The notes beneath the pieces were generated by a model that did no database searches, had not been told where the DNA came from, and saw nothing but the letters and a program-made list of their open reading frames with translations. This document shows, in pieces, positions 34,745-45,535 of a stretch of DNA of 64,000 bases. Source of the DNA: Panorpa germanica (taxonomy: Eukaryota; Arthropoda; Insecta; Mecoptera; Panorpidae); contig OY783207.1 of NCBI GenBank assembly GCA_963678705.1, forward strand, positions 24,526,001-24,590,000, read 5' to 3'. Position 1 is the stretch's first letter; the number at the start of each line of letters is the position of its first letter. Position numbers and translations under genes: made by a program.

Positions 34745-36058
34745 CTAGATCCATATTTCCGTAGACTGTAGTAAGCGAAGTGACTGCTTTTTGGTAAAAG
34801 GTCTCGGAAAGAAGGGACGTAGAGTGTATAGGGGTAAGAATATACGAGGGTGTAGAGAGGGAACAATGTACATTGCAGAGGTCAACTTAAGAAACATATT
34901 CACAAGTAAATACAAAGAATTACAAGGAATTTTTAGCTGATGGCTTTTAGTGACTCGAACGTAAGATTCCCAAGTTGCTAAGAAAGCGGGATGTTTTGAA
35001 GCAGACGGCTTTGAAAACATAAAGTAAAACGACAGAATGAAAGAGACGAGTATTGACCTTGACTTCCTAATGACCTTGATGAGATATTGCATCACGATGC
35101 TAGGCGTTTCCATAGAATAAATAATTTTCTCTTTCGTCTCCGAAAAAACAATTCTATTCAAGTAAGAATTTCCTTGATACGTGACTTCTTTCATTAATGG
35201 CAAAGTAAATGGTATGTCCAAACGGCACTCATGTATGGGTGAAAACATTTTTCGTTCATTTGTCTTTTCCGAATTTGTGTGATTGGATGTGGAAATCAAT
35301 GCAGAATCTAAAACGTTTTGTTTGGATTTGTGATCACTGATGTCATGCTTTACAGAAGTATGATGTGGGTCTAAATTATTACTGTCTGTTTCCTTAAGTA
35401 GGATTACAGATGGTAGTAATTCCGAATCAGATACAGCTTGAGCATTGCAAGTGTTTATACTTTGTGTGGTTGACTTAGGTTTATCAAATTCTGATAGCAG
35501 TGAGGTCCATAAAGATGAGTAACATTCCAAACCGTGATTTGCATTCTTAAGTGTAGTCTGAGCTATGTCTGTTAGATAGATCTCTAACAAACGTAGTTTA
35601 TCAAGTTCATCAAATATATCTTGACAGTGCACAAGATTTTCAAACTGAGTTTTAAATAAAGGCCATGATTGCATGTCTCCATTAAAATCTGGTATAATGA
35701 AATTTGATAAATCAATATCAGACGTTTGTGGTGTGTATGTCAAATCAAATGTCGAATTAGGTGATGAAAGTACGATATCAATAATCGACATAGTTGTTAA
35801 ATATTTCAGTCTAAATGCTTTGATCTCTTTGCAAATTTGCGAAATACGTTGTGGATCATTGCATAATAGAGTTTTCATGTGGTTACAGGTCTCAATAAAA
35901 GACTCAAGTAGAGGGTCAGAATGCCTCTTGCATACTATGAGTTCTGATATGCTGAGGGATGTAAGATTGTTAGCGATAATCCTATGAACATTTTTGTAAT
36001 AAATGTGTAGGTTGGCTTTGTGGGAGTGAGCCTGAGCATTTAATCGCTTTAAATCCAT
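34745..36058 (-). CDS. Gag-like protein of the BEL/Pao-type element (DUF1759-like)
   Basis: A 437-residue open frame inside the LTR element. Residues about 115-195 contain SNFIIPDFNGDMQSWPLFK, then FENLVH and LDKLRLLEIYL. This is the pattern of the DUF1759 Gag region of BEL/Pao elements (a P-x-F-x-G-D-x-x-x-W-x-x-F core followed by a helix with LVH and a DKL segment). The first 110 residues are predicted mostly helical, with Ser/Asn-rich linkers after 195. No CCHC zinc knuckle was found. The last ~150 residues have no family I recognise. In the family such proteins assemble particles around the element RNA. Treated as a fossil part of a mobile element, not a host gene. Confidence 0.7.
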   Translation of the reverse strand: MDLKRLNAQAHSHKANLHIYYKNVHRIIANNLTSLSISELIVCKRHSDPLLESFIETCNHMKTLLCNDPQRISQICKEIKAFRLKYLTTMSIIDIVLSSPNSTFDLTYTPQTSDIDLSNFIIPDFNGDMQSWPLFKTQFENLVHCQDIFDELDKLRLLEIYLTDIAQTTLKNANHGLECYSSLWTSLLSEFDKPKSTTQSINTCNAQAVSDSELLPSVILLKETDSNNLDPHHTSVKHDISDHKSKQNVLDSALISTSNHTNSEKTNERKMFSPIHECRLDIPFTLPLMKEVTYQGNSYLNRIVFSETKEKIIYSMETPSIVMQYLIKVIRKSRSILVSFILSFYFMFSKPSASKHPAFLATWESYVRVTKSHQLKIPCNSLYLLVNMFLKLTSAMYIVPSLHPRIFLPLYTLRPFFPRPFTKKQSLRLLQSTEIWI

Positions 36059-38379
36059 AATGTAGATGGTGATCTAAATTAATTTTGTGATAAATATTAA
36101 AATAACAATTATTTTAACCGTTTCTTAGTGTACGTAATGAATATTGCAAGTACAATAATTTGGTATTATGTATGTGATGCGAATATTTTAACGTAAGCAT
36201 GGTGTTAGAATTTCAAAGTTAGGAAACTATATTTCGGTGGAAATATTCAATCTATTGTTACTTGAAGTAAGCTAGGAACGCTTGATTTATTTTAACAATC
36301 GAGTTTCAATTGGAAACTAAACCTGTATGACGGGTAAACGATTGGTTAAAATATTAACTTTTTCAGTTAATTTTGATCATGATAACAAACGATATGAGTA
36401 ATATTTATAAATTATTTAATTGCGGTATTCAAAATAACATTTGTACAAACACAAAAGGTTAAGTTATTTGAAAATGTAACAATTAAATATTATAAAAATG
36501 TTTCTAAGTAATGAAAGTAAACTGAATGTTGAATAGTAGAACGAAGATAATCAATTGTTTGGAAAACAAGTTCAATTGATTTGTTGATGAATTAATAAAG
36601 TAAAATCCAAAATATAAATTACCAAAATGTTGTTACAATCTTTACAAAATCTATTTGCTGGGTACTTGAACAAATTATAATTAGTTTAACTGATAAAAAT
36701 AAAATAATTTTGAAACAAATAAATCAAAATTGAATAATCGTTAAGATTAGCAGTATAAAAGAACTATTATTTTCAAATTAGAACCAAGGTTACCGAGTGT
36801 TTACAATGATTTAGTTAATTTTGAAAAGAATTCTTATAGCTATTGTACAAATAATGATTTTGTAAAATGTTTGTAGATGTGGGCTTTGTTTACATAAATT
36901 CTATTGGTGAATAAGATTAGCGAAGTTACAATTATGAATAAATTAGGACAATTAAAATAACGTAATTAATTTAATATTAAAATCTAAAACTGAATAATTG
37001 TATATGCTATTTTATGTAATGCAAATGGTGCTCGTATTTATGCTCATAAGTAAATCATATGGAGATATGACACTTGACAGTAGGTTGTCTTACTTACAGC
37101 TAAAATGTGTATGTGTAAAGTGAGTATGGATTACTGATTTTAATTCACGTGATGAATGTCTTGACATAAAATAAATGGTATTTTTATGCTTGTAGCTAGA
37201 CGTGTTCTAACTATTGTGGGTGATAACGTAATTATCGTAGCTTGAATGCTCTTTGTAGCAAATACCGATGTGTATTTGTACATTTGTATGCGACAAATAA
37301 TGTGTATATTTGAACAATTATTACAATCTATTGGAGATGCAATAATTTATGTGTGGATGTTCGCGCATAGATTACAATCTACATGTGCAGATATAATACT
37401 TAAGCGGGTTAATTACTGGTACTATGAATATTTTACAGGAGTAAAAGATATTTAAGTTACAGTAATATAATGTGATGTGGATTGATGACGTAATCATCGG
37501 AGCTGGTCGTATGAATATTTTACTTGCAGGGGTGACTGGTTCGTAGAAATATTTAACTTCAGCGGTGAAAACTGATCGCATTAAAAATGACGTACAGTGT
37601 TAAGGCAGTATGCATCCAAAAATAGTAAAATCTAAACGATCTGTCGCCGGTGGACATGAGATGCAGTATTAGAAGATCTATATTTTGAGAAATGCTTACT
37701 TGTGGATTGTGAATGATTTAGAATTAGACGCAAAGAGGCCATTAATTATTCTAAGGAGTGGCATTCACAAAATACGAATACAATCACAGATTGTATCGGG
37801 CTACAATACAAAGTTACAAAAATAGTCAAAATCAATAGTCTATGTAAAGAAATAATTAAGTGCGCGAGATTAAAGTGAATACTGTGAAAATGCTTCTTAT
37901 TTGATGCAGATGCAACATTAATAGGAAAGGATTTAGAAAAAGGAAAGAACTATTTACCAAAAAAGTCAAATTGCAGCGTGGATGTGTTCAGGGGTGATCT
38001 GAATCTAGCGTCGTTGCTGATGAAGACTTAGTGGTGCTCCTTGAGTGATGAGGTGGACATCTGGGTGAAGATCTTCTGTGCAGGATTGACGAGAATTTCG
38101 TAGATCAGTTTCGGCAAGAACAGGTGCGGTGCGGCTCTGATGAAGTGATCTTCAGACATCCGCTTTTTAGCTCGAAGGACCTGATGTAGATGCTTGTCCT
38201 GAAGATATCGTGTTGGATGATGCGCTGGTCTTCGATCAATTGTAAGATGATTTAAAATCCAGCATCCGACTCGATCAGGACTAAATGTAGATGGATGTTC
38301 TGCTGAAACCTTATCTACTGATGCGCTGGTTTAGGATGAATTATTTTCATTATCCGGTATCCGGCTCGAACGGATCAAA
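36059..38379 (-). other. Long non-coding leader of the BEL/Pao-type element
   Basis: About 2.3 kb of AT-rich sequence between the 5' LTR and the Gag-like frame, with no long open frame on either strand. The 370 bp nearest the LTR carry repeated blocks related to GGCTCGAACGGATCAAATG (near 38158, 38263 and 38359), and two more lie inside the LTR (near 38391 and 38427). The candidate primer-binding region abuts the LTR at 38379 and is part of this motif. Confidence 0.65.
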
Positions 38380-38993
38380 TGTTAAGAAGAATCAGGCTTC
38401 GAAGGACTAAATGTTAAGAAGTAGTATCTGGCCTTGAAGGACCAAATGTTACTAAGCAGATCGTGCGTATTTTCAGCACTACGCTTGGTTGACAATTCTT
38501 GAGGTGCAAACACAGGAAATTAAAGATCTTCACTTAAATTTTTATATAACGATTCACTTGTTTATTGGATCTAATTTAAATCACAAGTTTTGAATAACAA
38601 TAAATAATAATTAACACTTAAAATATAACTAATAATAAATATAACTAAATATAGATAATGACAAAGTAACATGTAGTAAGAGACGTAATAGTAAAAAGAC
38701 GAGTAGCTAGTAAAGCAACTAATAAATAGTAAAGAGCCGAGCGTAAAGAGCGACTAATAAAATGTAAAGAGCAGCACTGATAACAGCGCAGTCACTTATA
38801 TAGGCCAGCAAAAGGGGAAGGGATTGTGACCAGCTGTAATCTGGTTGATAAAAGAGATGTCTGGTGGCGCAAATATAAATGAATTTGTCACAAAACAATA
38901 AATAATTTGTAATTTGACAAATATGTAGAAATAAATAAGTTTGGCAACATTTTGCTGCATAAAGGAGCAAAATGTGTGTTCTAAAATTAACCA
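38380..38993 (-). repeat. 5' LTR of the BEL/Pao-type element
   Basis: A 614-bp partner of 33885-34498, bounded on the plus strand by TGTTAAGAAG and AAATTAACCA. It is immediately followed by the GCGGT target duplication and the resumed family A element. Confidence 0.93.
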
Positions 38994-39374
38994 GCGGTTT
39001 TAAGGGGTGGCAAGCAGGGCAACCGCCCGGGGCCTTGCTCTTCTAGGTACCTCGCATTCTCGCGCAACAACCCAAGTACAAAAATTCATTACTATATATG
39101 TATTTGAATCTCGCGCCTCGCTCTTTAGAAATCCCACTAGAATCACTGCGTATATCTTTTAAGGCATTCATGTGCCTTGGTTTATCATCATTAACATTTG
39201 TCGTCTTTGTGCTTGTTAACTTTTATAACACTTCCAATATACAATTTTATTTCTCGTCAATTATCATCAAAAATATTTACTTACAATTTAAATAAATTAT
39301 ACAAAGAACAAGTTCCTCCCAAAGATCTGCTACCCCGGGGCCTCGCAATGGCTAAGGCCGCCCCTGTGTACATG

Positions 39375-40215
39375 TATTCAGGTTTTTAGCTATCTCATAG
39401 TAAAAATAATTCGCGTAAAAGATAAAAATTAATAGAAGTAGTTACTTATTCAAATTAAACAGTCTCACAAACGTAGAAAAGAAAAATTGTTCCGCTAATC
39501 AAAAAGTAATTTCATAAATAACAATTTGAAGTAACACCAAAGTATAATAAAGACAATGCCCTTCACGTACCGAAGCTACGAAAAATGAAGAGTGCTTGAA
39601 ATATTCTCCTTGAATAAGTACTCATTGAATTGAAGTACGAGCACAGGCAATCAATAGGGAACAGGTTGGGAACACCTGTCCATGAGTCCGACATTAACTT
39701 CAGACGTCTACGGTCAAGCATTAAGGTAGGTAGACACGCTTTGAACGTCCGTGGAGCACCGTGGAGGGCCGTGAAGGGCGCCTGTCAAAGAGAAAACAGG
39801 GCTCAAGGGGGAGCCTGACGGTTTGAGTGCTTGTAGAGGGGTTGCATAACAGTCAGGGTAAGATTCAGAACGATTTGCTGAAACAAATTGCCCGTCATTT
39901 CCCCTTTTTCTTCTTCTTATTTCTTACACATATTGAAGTACTGGTACAGATCCAGCTTCCGTAAAGGTAGCTCTCTACATTTATCTGGGAGAAAAGTTAA
40001 TAGAATTTGGTGCGATTATAATAGAAGTTGGGTTGGTAACATTTTAAGAAAAGTGTTTCTTTTTGTAGGGTGGTGGCGTAATACATAGAACCCCAAATAA
40101 CCTTTTATTTATTCGATCTTTTAAAATAACTATAAAAAGCTACAGATTCATTCCAAAAGTTACATTAGAGAAATTTGTACTAGATGTAATCGAATTGGAA
40201 TACTACAACACGCTA
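39375..40215. other. Non-coding stretch
   Basis: No gene recognised. The frames at 39630-39818 and 39888-40088 (plus) have no family similarity. The patch at 39640-39830 is moderately GC-rich. Confidence 0.45.
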
Positions 40216-40219
40216 TAAT

Positions 40220-40510
40220 TTATTTTTCTGAATTATAGGCGATAGAAATTCCAGCACTTTTTGAATTTTTTCAATATTGTCTGAAAGCATGTCGTTCACT
40301 ACTGATGTTGTGTTTTGTTCTTTGCGTTTGATATTGTGGGCAGGTTACTAGTAGAACTACTAGTACTAGTAGTTGCTGCACTGCGGAGCTGTTGTTTTAC
40401 TGATTAGATGTTGAAGCGTCGATGTCGTATGTCCTGTTCTTATTCTGAAGATGGTTTTTTCGAATTGTCTATTGCTGTGATAAGAAATTTCCCATTTGTA
40501 TATATGAAAA
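40220..40510 (-). pseudogene. LINE ORF2 C-terminal remnant (copy 1)
   Basis: On the minus strand the frame reads RQFEKTIFRIRTGHTTSTLQ and then HLISKTTAPQCSNY before stop codons. This is the conserved RxxTGHT segment that precedes the C-terminal zinc knuckle in I/Jockey/R1-type LINE ORF2 proteins. Past the first stops, the reading resumes as TCPQYQTQRTKHNIS and later KIQKVLEFL, matching the copy at 57825-58044. The knuckle itself is disrupted by a short CTAGTA-rich expansion (about 40343-40375). A decayed 5'-truncated LINE insertion is the best reading. Confidence 0.7.
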
Positions 40511-41202
40511 CGACTACGTAAATCACAAACAAAATGGAATATACACGTAAAACAATTAGAAAAATATTTACATATTAACAAGGGTGTCTAAATAATTATT
40601 TAAATAATACAAAAGCTAAAGTAAACAACAATGTAGCGACGAGCAAGAACACAAGGCTTCAGTTTGAGCCTCGGCTTCATCTAATTGGATAAGTGACAAT
40701 TAACTTGAAACAAGTAACTCCAATTTTCATCCTACTCTGTTCCCATTTTCACATTTCAACATTTTCACGTTTGGTAGCAATTCCACATTGGTAGCTACAG
40801 TTTGCCCCCTGAGTGTTTGTGTGACACCGGGGAAAACATTCTCGAAATGTTCTCATCACGGTTGTAGGGTTACACAGGCGTTGCCACCACCAGCACCAAC
40901 AAGGAGAGAGGGATGCGGGGGTATCAGAGGGAGGAAGGAACCCGAAGCTCCAAGCTACAAGCCCCAAGCTCAAGCTGGAGGTGACGACAGGCTTGAAATC
41001 ACATGGGGATGCCGTTGTTAAACATAATCAATCTGTATTAATTAAACGCTGAAATCCTCGCAACCCGTTTTTATTTTTCTACACTTTTTTATATTAAAAC
41101 TAATTTGATTTTCTTGAAACAGTCATTATCCTGGAACAGGACGATTTTATTTAATGTGTCGATGCAATTCTATTAGATAATTAGTTATGCATTGTATTAA
41201 TT
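40511..41202. other. Non-coding stretch
   Basis: No gene recognised. Frames at 40749-40973 (minus) and 40788-41021 (plus) overlap and lack family similarity. Confidence 0.45.
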
Positions 41203-41837
41203 AGGAGGGGTTCTTTATTTAAGGAGCAGGGATGTAATTTATTATTGTACAACATATTAAGTTCATTGTGTAAAAATTTGAAGTCGATTTGAGTAAAACT
41301 GTCGGAGATATAGAGTTTTAAGTCTTGACCTCTCTGGTCTGGTTTCGTCTTAATTTTAAACGCGTTTTCTCACACTCAGCTTTTTCAGAGTCGGTGCACT
41401 ATCTAGCTCAAAATCTAGTAGACCGATTCTTTTGAAATTTTGCACACTTTTTCCTTACATAAATGTTTTTTAAAAAGAATTAATTTTAACGTATTTTAAA
41501 ATAACAAAATTTTGACTTTTAAGTGCTGTAGTAAAAACTAGAAAAATCAATAAAAAAAAAACTCGACAGCGTTACCTGCAGAAACTTATCAACTAATTAA
41601 ATCATATTGGTTTTTTGATTTCAAATAATCGAGTCATGAGTTATGATTTTTTTTGTAACGTCTGCGGAGATTCGCTGTCAATGCCTCATTTCTTGATATT
41701 TATTTGTGAAATTTCACAAAGTATTCTTCAAATGTCATTTTATCATGTAGTAATTATAGAAATAATTATATATTAACTGTGTCGTCAAAAAACGTTATCG
41801 AAAATATGCTTTGTTTTTATCGTTATTACCTTACTCA
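41203..41837 (-). repeat. Dispersed repeat family C, copy 4
   Basis: The reverse orientation of the family. From left to right on the plus strand it shows AGGAGGGGTTCTTTA, TTATTGTACAACATATTAAG, CTGTCGGAGATATAGAGTTTTAAG, CTCACACTCAGCTTTTTCAGAG, the A/T hairpin with CTCGACAGCGTTACCTGCAG, CGCTGTCAATGCCTCATTTC and TCATGTAGTAATTATAG. It ends near ACCTTACTCAC. The segment containing GCACCGCAATGTTAC in other copies is shortened here. Confidence 0.85.
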
Positions 41838-42908
41838 CATCTTACGCCGTATATCTTCACGCAGTAGGCTGGCGTTAACGTTCCCATTTTGAGAGAAAAC
41901 CATAATACAATATGCGAGGTATCTGGTTTACCTAATATACAACGTTTCACAAATTAATTTTACTGCTATTTGAGATCCTCCTAAAAATTAGTGCTCGTTC
42001 AAATAGCCACGATAATTCCTATTTCGCCATCACCCTTTAACCGGGTCTATATAATTAAAAGGAATGTTAACCACCAGTCGGCATCGGTTATATAACATTT
42101 TACTGTTATTTATGCTTATGAAGGTATATATTCATATTTTACATTTTCTCGTTTGTGTTTTCGCAACCATTTTCCTTTATTTTGCATTTAACATTTCCAT
42201 GGGCACGGGCATGGGCATGGGGCATGGCGTAGTGGAATACGTTTCAGTTTAAAAGGGTGATTACGAATCATATTTATTATTTATTTTCTATTTCATTAAA
42301 GAAGAAATGTCCGTGTAACGTTCGCGTTGGCGTTCCTGTGTTCGCGTTATCTACGAGTACATTAAATAAATGGCTTTAAGATTTATGTTACTTGTAACAC
42401 CACGAAATAATGTCGCGTTTTTAAGTGTCTTGTATTTGTAAAAGTAAAAATGTTAAGAGTTCCATCTACCGTGCAATTAGTGAAGCTCATTTTAATAAAG
42501 TGTCCTGATAAAAATTGAATTTACGAGTACGAGTACGAGTAGAGTGCCAGATGGACGAGGAGACTACATTTAACGTCTTTAGAACGAAACTAATTACGCA
42601 GAAGGATGTATTCTTAAGGTAGTTCTTACTGGTGAATCACTTTTCCATAGAACTTGATAATATTTCAATATGACGTTAATAGAAGTGTTCTAAATTTAAT
42701 TACAAAATATAAAATGCAAAGTGTAACATAGGCATCGTTTAAAGAACGTATATCTCGAGAACGGTTTCACAGATTAAGAAAACAAACTAATATATTGTAG
42801 AGGAATAAATTAGGAAATGTTTGACCAGTTAGTAACAAAGATATAAAGTTGATATTTTCTTAAAACAGTATACGCGTGGCGAGAATGACTATTGCCACTT
42901 GAGAACTC
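41838..42908. other. Non-coding stretch with short GC repeats
   Basis: No gene recognised. It contains GGGCAT/GGGCAC repeats at about 42197-42225 and three ACGAGT units at 42523-42540. An isolated ATATCTCGAGAACGG phrase at 42749 resembles phrases in repeat families C and E. Confidence 0.45.
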
Positions 42909-43240
42909 GCAGCAGATCTTTGCGAGGCACTAGTTCTTTGTATAATTCATATAAATTGTAAGTAAGTATTTTTGATGATAATTGACGAGAAATGAAATTT
43001 GATATTGGAAGTGTTATAAAAGTTAACAAGCACAAAAACGACAAATATTGATGATGATAAACTAAGGTACATGAATGCCTTAAAAGATATACGCAGTGAT
43101 TCTAGTGGGATTTCTAAAGAGCGAGGCGTGAGATTCAATTACATATATAGTGATTAATTTGTGTACTTGGGTTGTTGCGTGAGAATACGAGGCCCTTACA
43201 AGAGCAAGGCCCCGGGGCGGTTGCACAAAGGCCGCCTCTG
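42909..43240 (+). mobile_element. hAT-like MITE, family A copy 6 (left end lost)
   Basis: It runs from the GCAGCAGATCTTTGCGAGGC block to the terminus GGCCGCCTCTG at 43240. The CAGGGGCGG left terminus is absent. The core and the block reading KLRYMNALKDIRSDSSGISK are well conserved. The right part is rearranged: a TTACAAGAGCAAGGCCCC segment has been gained and the GGTTGCCCTGCTTGCC block shortened. Confidence 0.85.
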
Positions 43241-44334
43241 CTCTTCGCCTTGAAGGAGTTCATTTATAGTTCGGTTTCTCACAGTTCTTCATATGAAATG
43301 TCTATTTTATCAGCTACACATGAGGAAATCACTCATCCTGTAGGAATACAATTGAAGATAAAGTTGATCCGAACTATAATTGAAGTGCAATACTGATAGA
43401 AACGTTACAAAACAGGACACTTCACCACATTGTTTACTAAGAAGTAATTATATTAAAGTGATTCCATTGCAGTGCTATATTTCTTTTATATACAAAAGCT
43501 TAAATGTTTTGTAATCAGTCTCCGAACAAATGAAATACTATCCTGCATGGAGTGTACTTAAGGTTTGTACCTAGTGATTCTCACTAGTAAGAACGCACCG
43601 TTCTACCGCATTAATTCAAACAAGCGCGGGAAATGAGCTCCATAGAACTACAAGTGTAACCGATTGTAATTCTTGTCGTCTTATAATACGACTCAAAAGT
43701 TTTGTTCCTTCTGATAATATCCTTTACATTGTACACAAATTTATAACAATCGACAAATTCCTTAATATATTTTATTGCGTCTAATTAAAACGTAATTGGA
43801 CACCTCAGGGCTCAAGGTGCACTGGATAACTATTAATATACATAGTTAACTTTTGAAGGATTCAAAACAAAGGAAGCAGGAAGTAACTTGTGGCCTATAT
43901 AAACATTGAACAAAGTTTTACATATTATTTAAGAATTTTAACTAAAATATTCCGAAAATTCATAATTATAAAGGGCTCCCTTGCCCCGCTCCTCTTCACC
44001 TAATTTGAAATTCTAATTAAACATAAATAATACATGAATATATTTAACTTAGCGTACAGAGTGGAAAGTTCAAAATTGAAATGATCCAGTAAATATGCAA
44101 CTACCTTCGAGAGGATCCTTGATTGATGCCGGTCGCCGGATGAAATGGAGACTGACCGGAAGAGCCGTACGAAAAGAGGGGTAGCAAGATTTAATAAGTA
44201 TACATAGTTTTGCATCCCATTTTATAGGATATAGGACAATGCCTTTTGCATTTTATTAACACTGCGACTAATTAAAGAGTTGTTAAACATCTCAAAGTCC
44301 CGAACGGTTTATAGCTAAATAAAAAAAAGCTTTT
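43241..44334. other. Non-coding stretch
   Basis: No gene recognised. A minus-strand frame at 44000-44215 contains SVSISSGDRHQSRI, which may be a transposon fragment, but I cannot name the family. Confidence 0.4.
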
Positions 44335-44658
44335 GTCGAGGTCTGTACAAGCGATGGTGTACGATATGCCGACATCCTCAGCAACTTCTCTAATAGTGAT
44401 TCGACGATTCTTCATAACAATTTTCTTCACTTCCTCAACATTTTCATCGGTTGTTGATGTGCTGGGGCGTCCAGGGTGAGCGTCGTCATTCACATCTTTT
44501 CGACCTTCTGTGAAAAGCTTGTACCACTTGTAAACATTTTTTTGGCTTAAAGTAGACTCACCGTATGCCACTTTCAACATTTCAAATGTTTTGGAGCACT
44601 TGATTCCATTTTTCACACAAAATTTAATGCAAACTCTTTGATCCATGTTTTTCGACAT
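44272..44658 (-). pseudogene. Mariner transposase N-terminal remnant
   Basis: From the Met at 44658 the protein reads MSKNMDQRVCIKFCVKNGIK. It continues through the paired helix-turn-helix region (ESTLSQKNVYKWYKLFTEGR), the DDAHPGRPST linker with its GRP motif, and the second helix-turn-helix (RRITIREVAEDVGIS). These are hallmark mariner DNA-binding features, occupying about 100 residues. After DVGIS the frame jumps straight into the 3' terminal repeat and host DNA, so the D,D34D catalytic core is absent. An upstream in-frame Met at 44712 exists, but family starts fit the one at 44658 or 44646 better. Mariner transposases are usually about 345 residues. Confidence 0.88.
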
Positions 44659-44851
44659 GTGAAAATCGCCGAACACGAAAACACTTCTAACTTTTATGCC
44701 TCTCACAAACAAACTAAATGTGCTATATAGCTAAAACTGTGAACATATGTTCGAGACGAGTGTACCAACATAACAAAATAAAAAAATCGATAATCGAATG
44801 TACGTAGCCCGCGAAATTTGAAAATTCACCTTATTTTTTGAACAGACCTCG
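44337..44851 (-). mobile_element. Internally deleted mariner-like element
   Basis: A 515-bp element with CGAGGTCTGT at the left and, reverse-complemented, CGAGGTCTGTTCAAAAAATAA at the right; the left copy matches over about 11 bp. TA follows the right end (44852-44853), as expected for the TA target of mariners; the matching left TA has mutated. It encodes the transposase N-terminus on the minus strand and has lost the central and C-terminal parts, so it could only have moved using transposase supplied elsewhere. About 800-900 bp is missing compared with a usual ~1.3-kb mariner. Confidence 0.88.
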
Positions 44852-44865
44852 TATATACAAATACA

Positions 44866-45535
44866 ATCCATGTGCGCGGCAACTACCTTAAGTACAACTT
44901 ATCATTTTATATTATATTTGAATCAATATAAACTATTTCCAAATATTACATTGCTTTAATTAAAAATCATTAGCAATTTAAAGAGGCTTTCATCAGCTGA
45001 ATCACCCAACCACCCACTTTGCCTTTAGAGACAAATATAATGCTAATATACGCTTGTCATATTTCTGGGGAATAGTTTATTAAAGGGGTTACATTAATAT
45101 CTCTGTTAACAAACACTTCCTACCACCTACCCCCATCCCTAATGTCACCCTAAACCCTGATTTGAAGTAACACCAAAGGCAACGTAACGTTTTGTTTTCA
45201 TTGTTGAACTCTGAACTGCTTCACTTCCGTGTTAGGCGTACAAGTCGTACGTTTGCGTTTCGTTGGATAGTCGCAAACTCTACTTCGCAACTGATTTATT
45301 AATTAAAACGTCACGTGACGTCACATGTCAAATTAAAATGTTATTAAACATAAACCGCGCGCGCTTATCGCTGATCAAATTTACTCGGATATTATTATGT
45401 AATGTTACTCCATTCAACGTATTCGAAATATTCTGTTGAATGTTGGTAATAAGTTTAATTGTCGAAAAACTTAATTATTAAATTAGAGTTTGTTTTGAAA
45501 GTGGAACAAGTTCATTTACGAAACTGGCAAAGGCT
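44866..45535. other. Non-coding stretch
   Basis: No gene recognised. It contains CACGTGACGTCACATG near 45311-45327, a cluster of palindromic E-box/CRE-like hexamers whose role is unknown. Confidence 0.4.

Larger units (their letters stand above)
33885..38993 (-). mobile_element. BEL/Pao-type LTR retrotransposon, non-autonomous, young
   Basis: A 5109-bp element with two 614-bp LTRs (33885-34498 and 38380-38993) that start TG and end CA and differ at about one position. The flanks carry a perfect 5-bp duplication GCGGT (33880-33884 and 38994-38998). On the minus strand the order is 5' LTR, a long AT-rich leader of about 2.3 kb, a Gag-like frame (36058-34745), a short tail, and the 3' LTR. A purine-rich stretch ending GCCGGGAGCA lies just before the 3' LTR and is a plausible polypurine tract, supporting this orientation. 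BEL/Pao is assigned from the DUF1759-like part of Gag. I see no protease, reverse transcriptase, RNase H or integrase, so it is incomplete and would depend on a relative. LTR identity implies very recent insertion. Confidence 0.9.
33875..39366 (-). mobile_element. hAT-like MITE, family A copy 5, split by an LTR element
   Basis: The left terminus (CAGAGGCGGT, 33875-33884) and the rest of the element (38994-39366, ending GGCTAAGGCCGCCCCTG) are separated by about 5.1 kb of LTR retrotransposon. The outer flanks carry a perfect 8-bp duplication TGTACATG (33867-33874 and 39367-39374), which proves the two parts belong to one insertion. With the LTR element removed the host element is about 378 bp. 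Its core and the frame block read on the minus strand (NALKDIRSDSSGISKERGARF) match other A copies closely. The minus-strand frame here begins near 39200. Confidence 0.93.

Noticed and set aside
34745-36058. 437-codon frame as a host gene
   Set aside because: It lies between two near-identical LTRs with a target duplication and has a DUF1759-like Gag region, so it belongs to the mobile element.
43987-44215. SVSISSGDRHQSRI-containing frame as a named transposon protein
   Set aside because: It feels transposon-derived, but I could not tie it to a specific family or find a second copy in the window.
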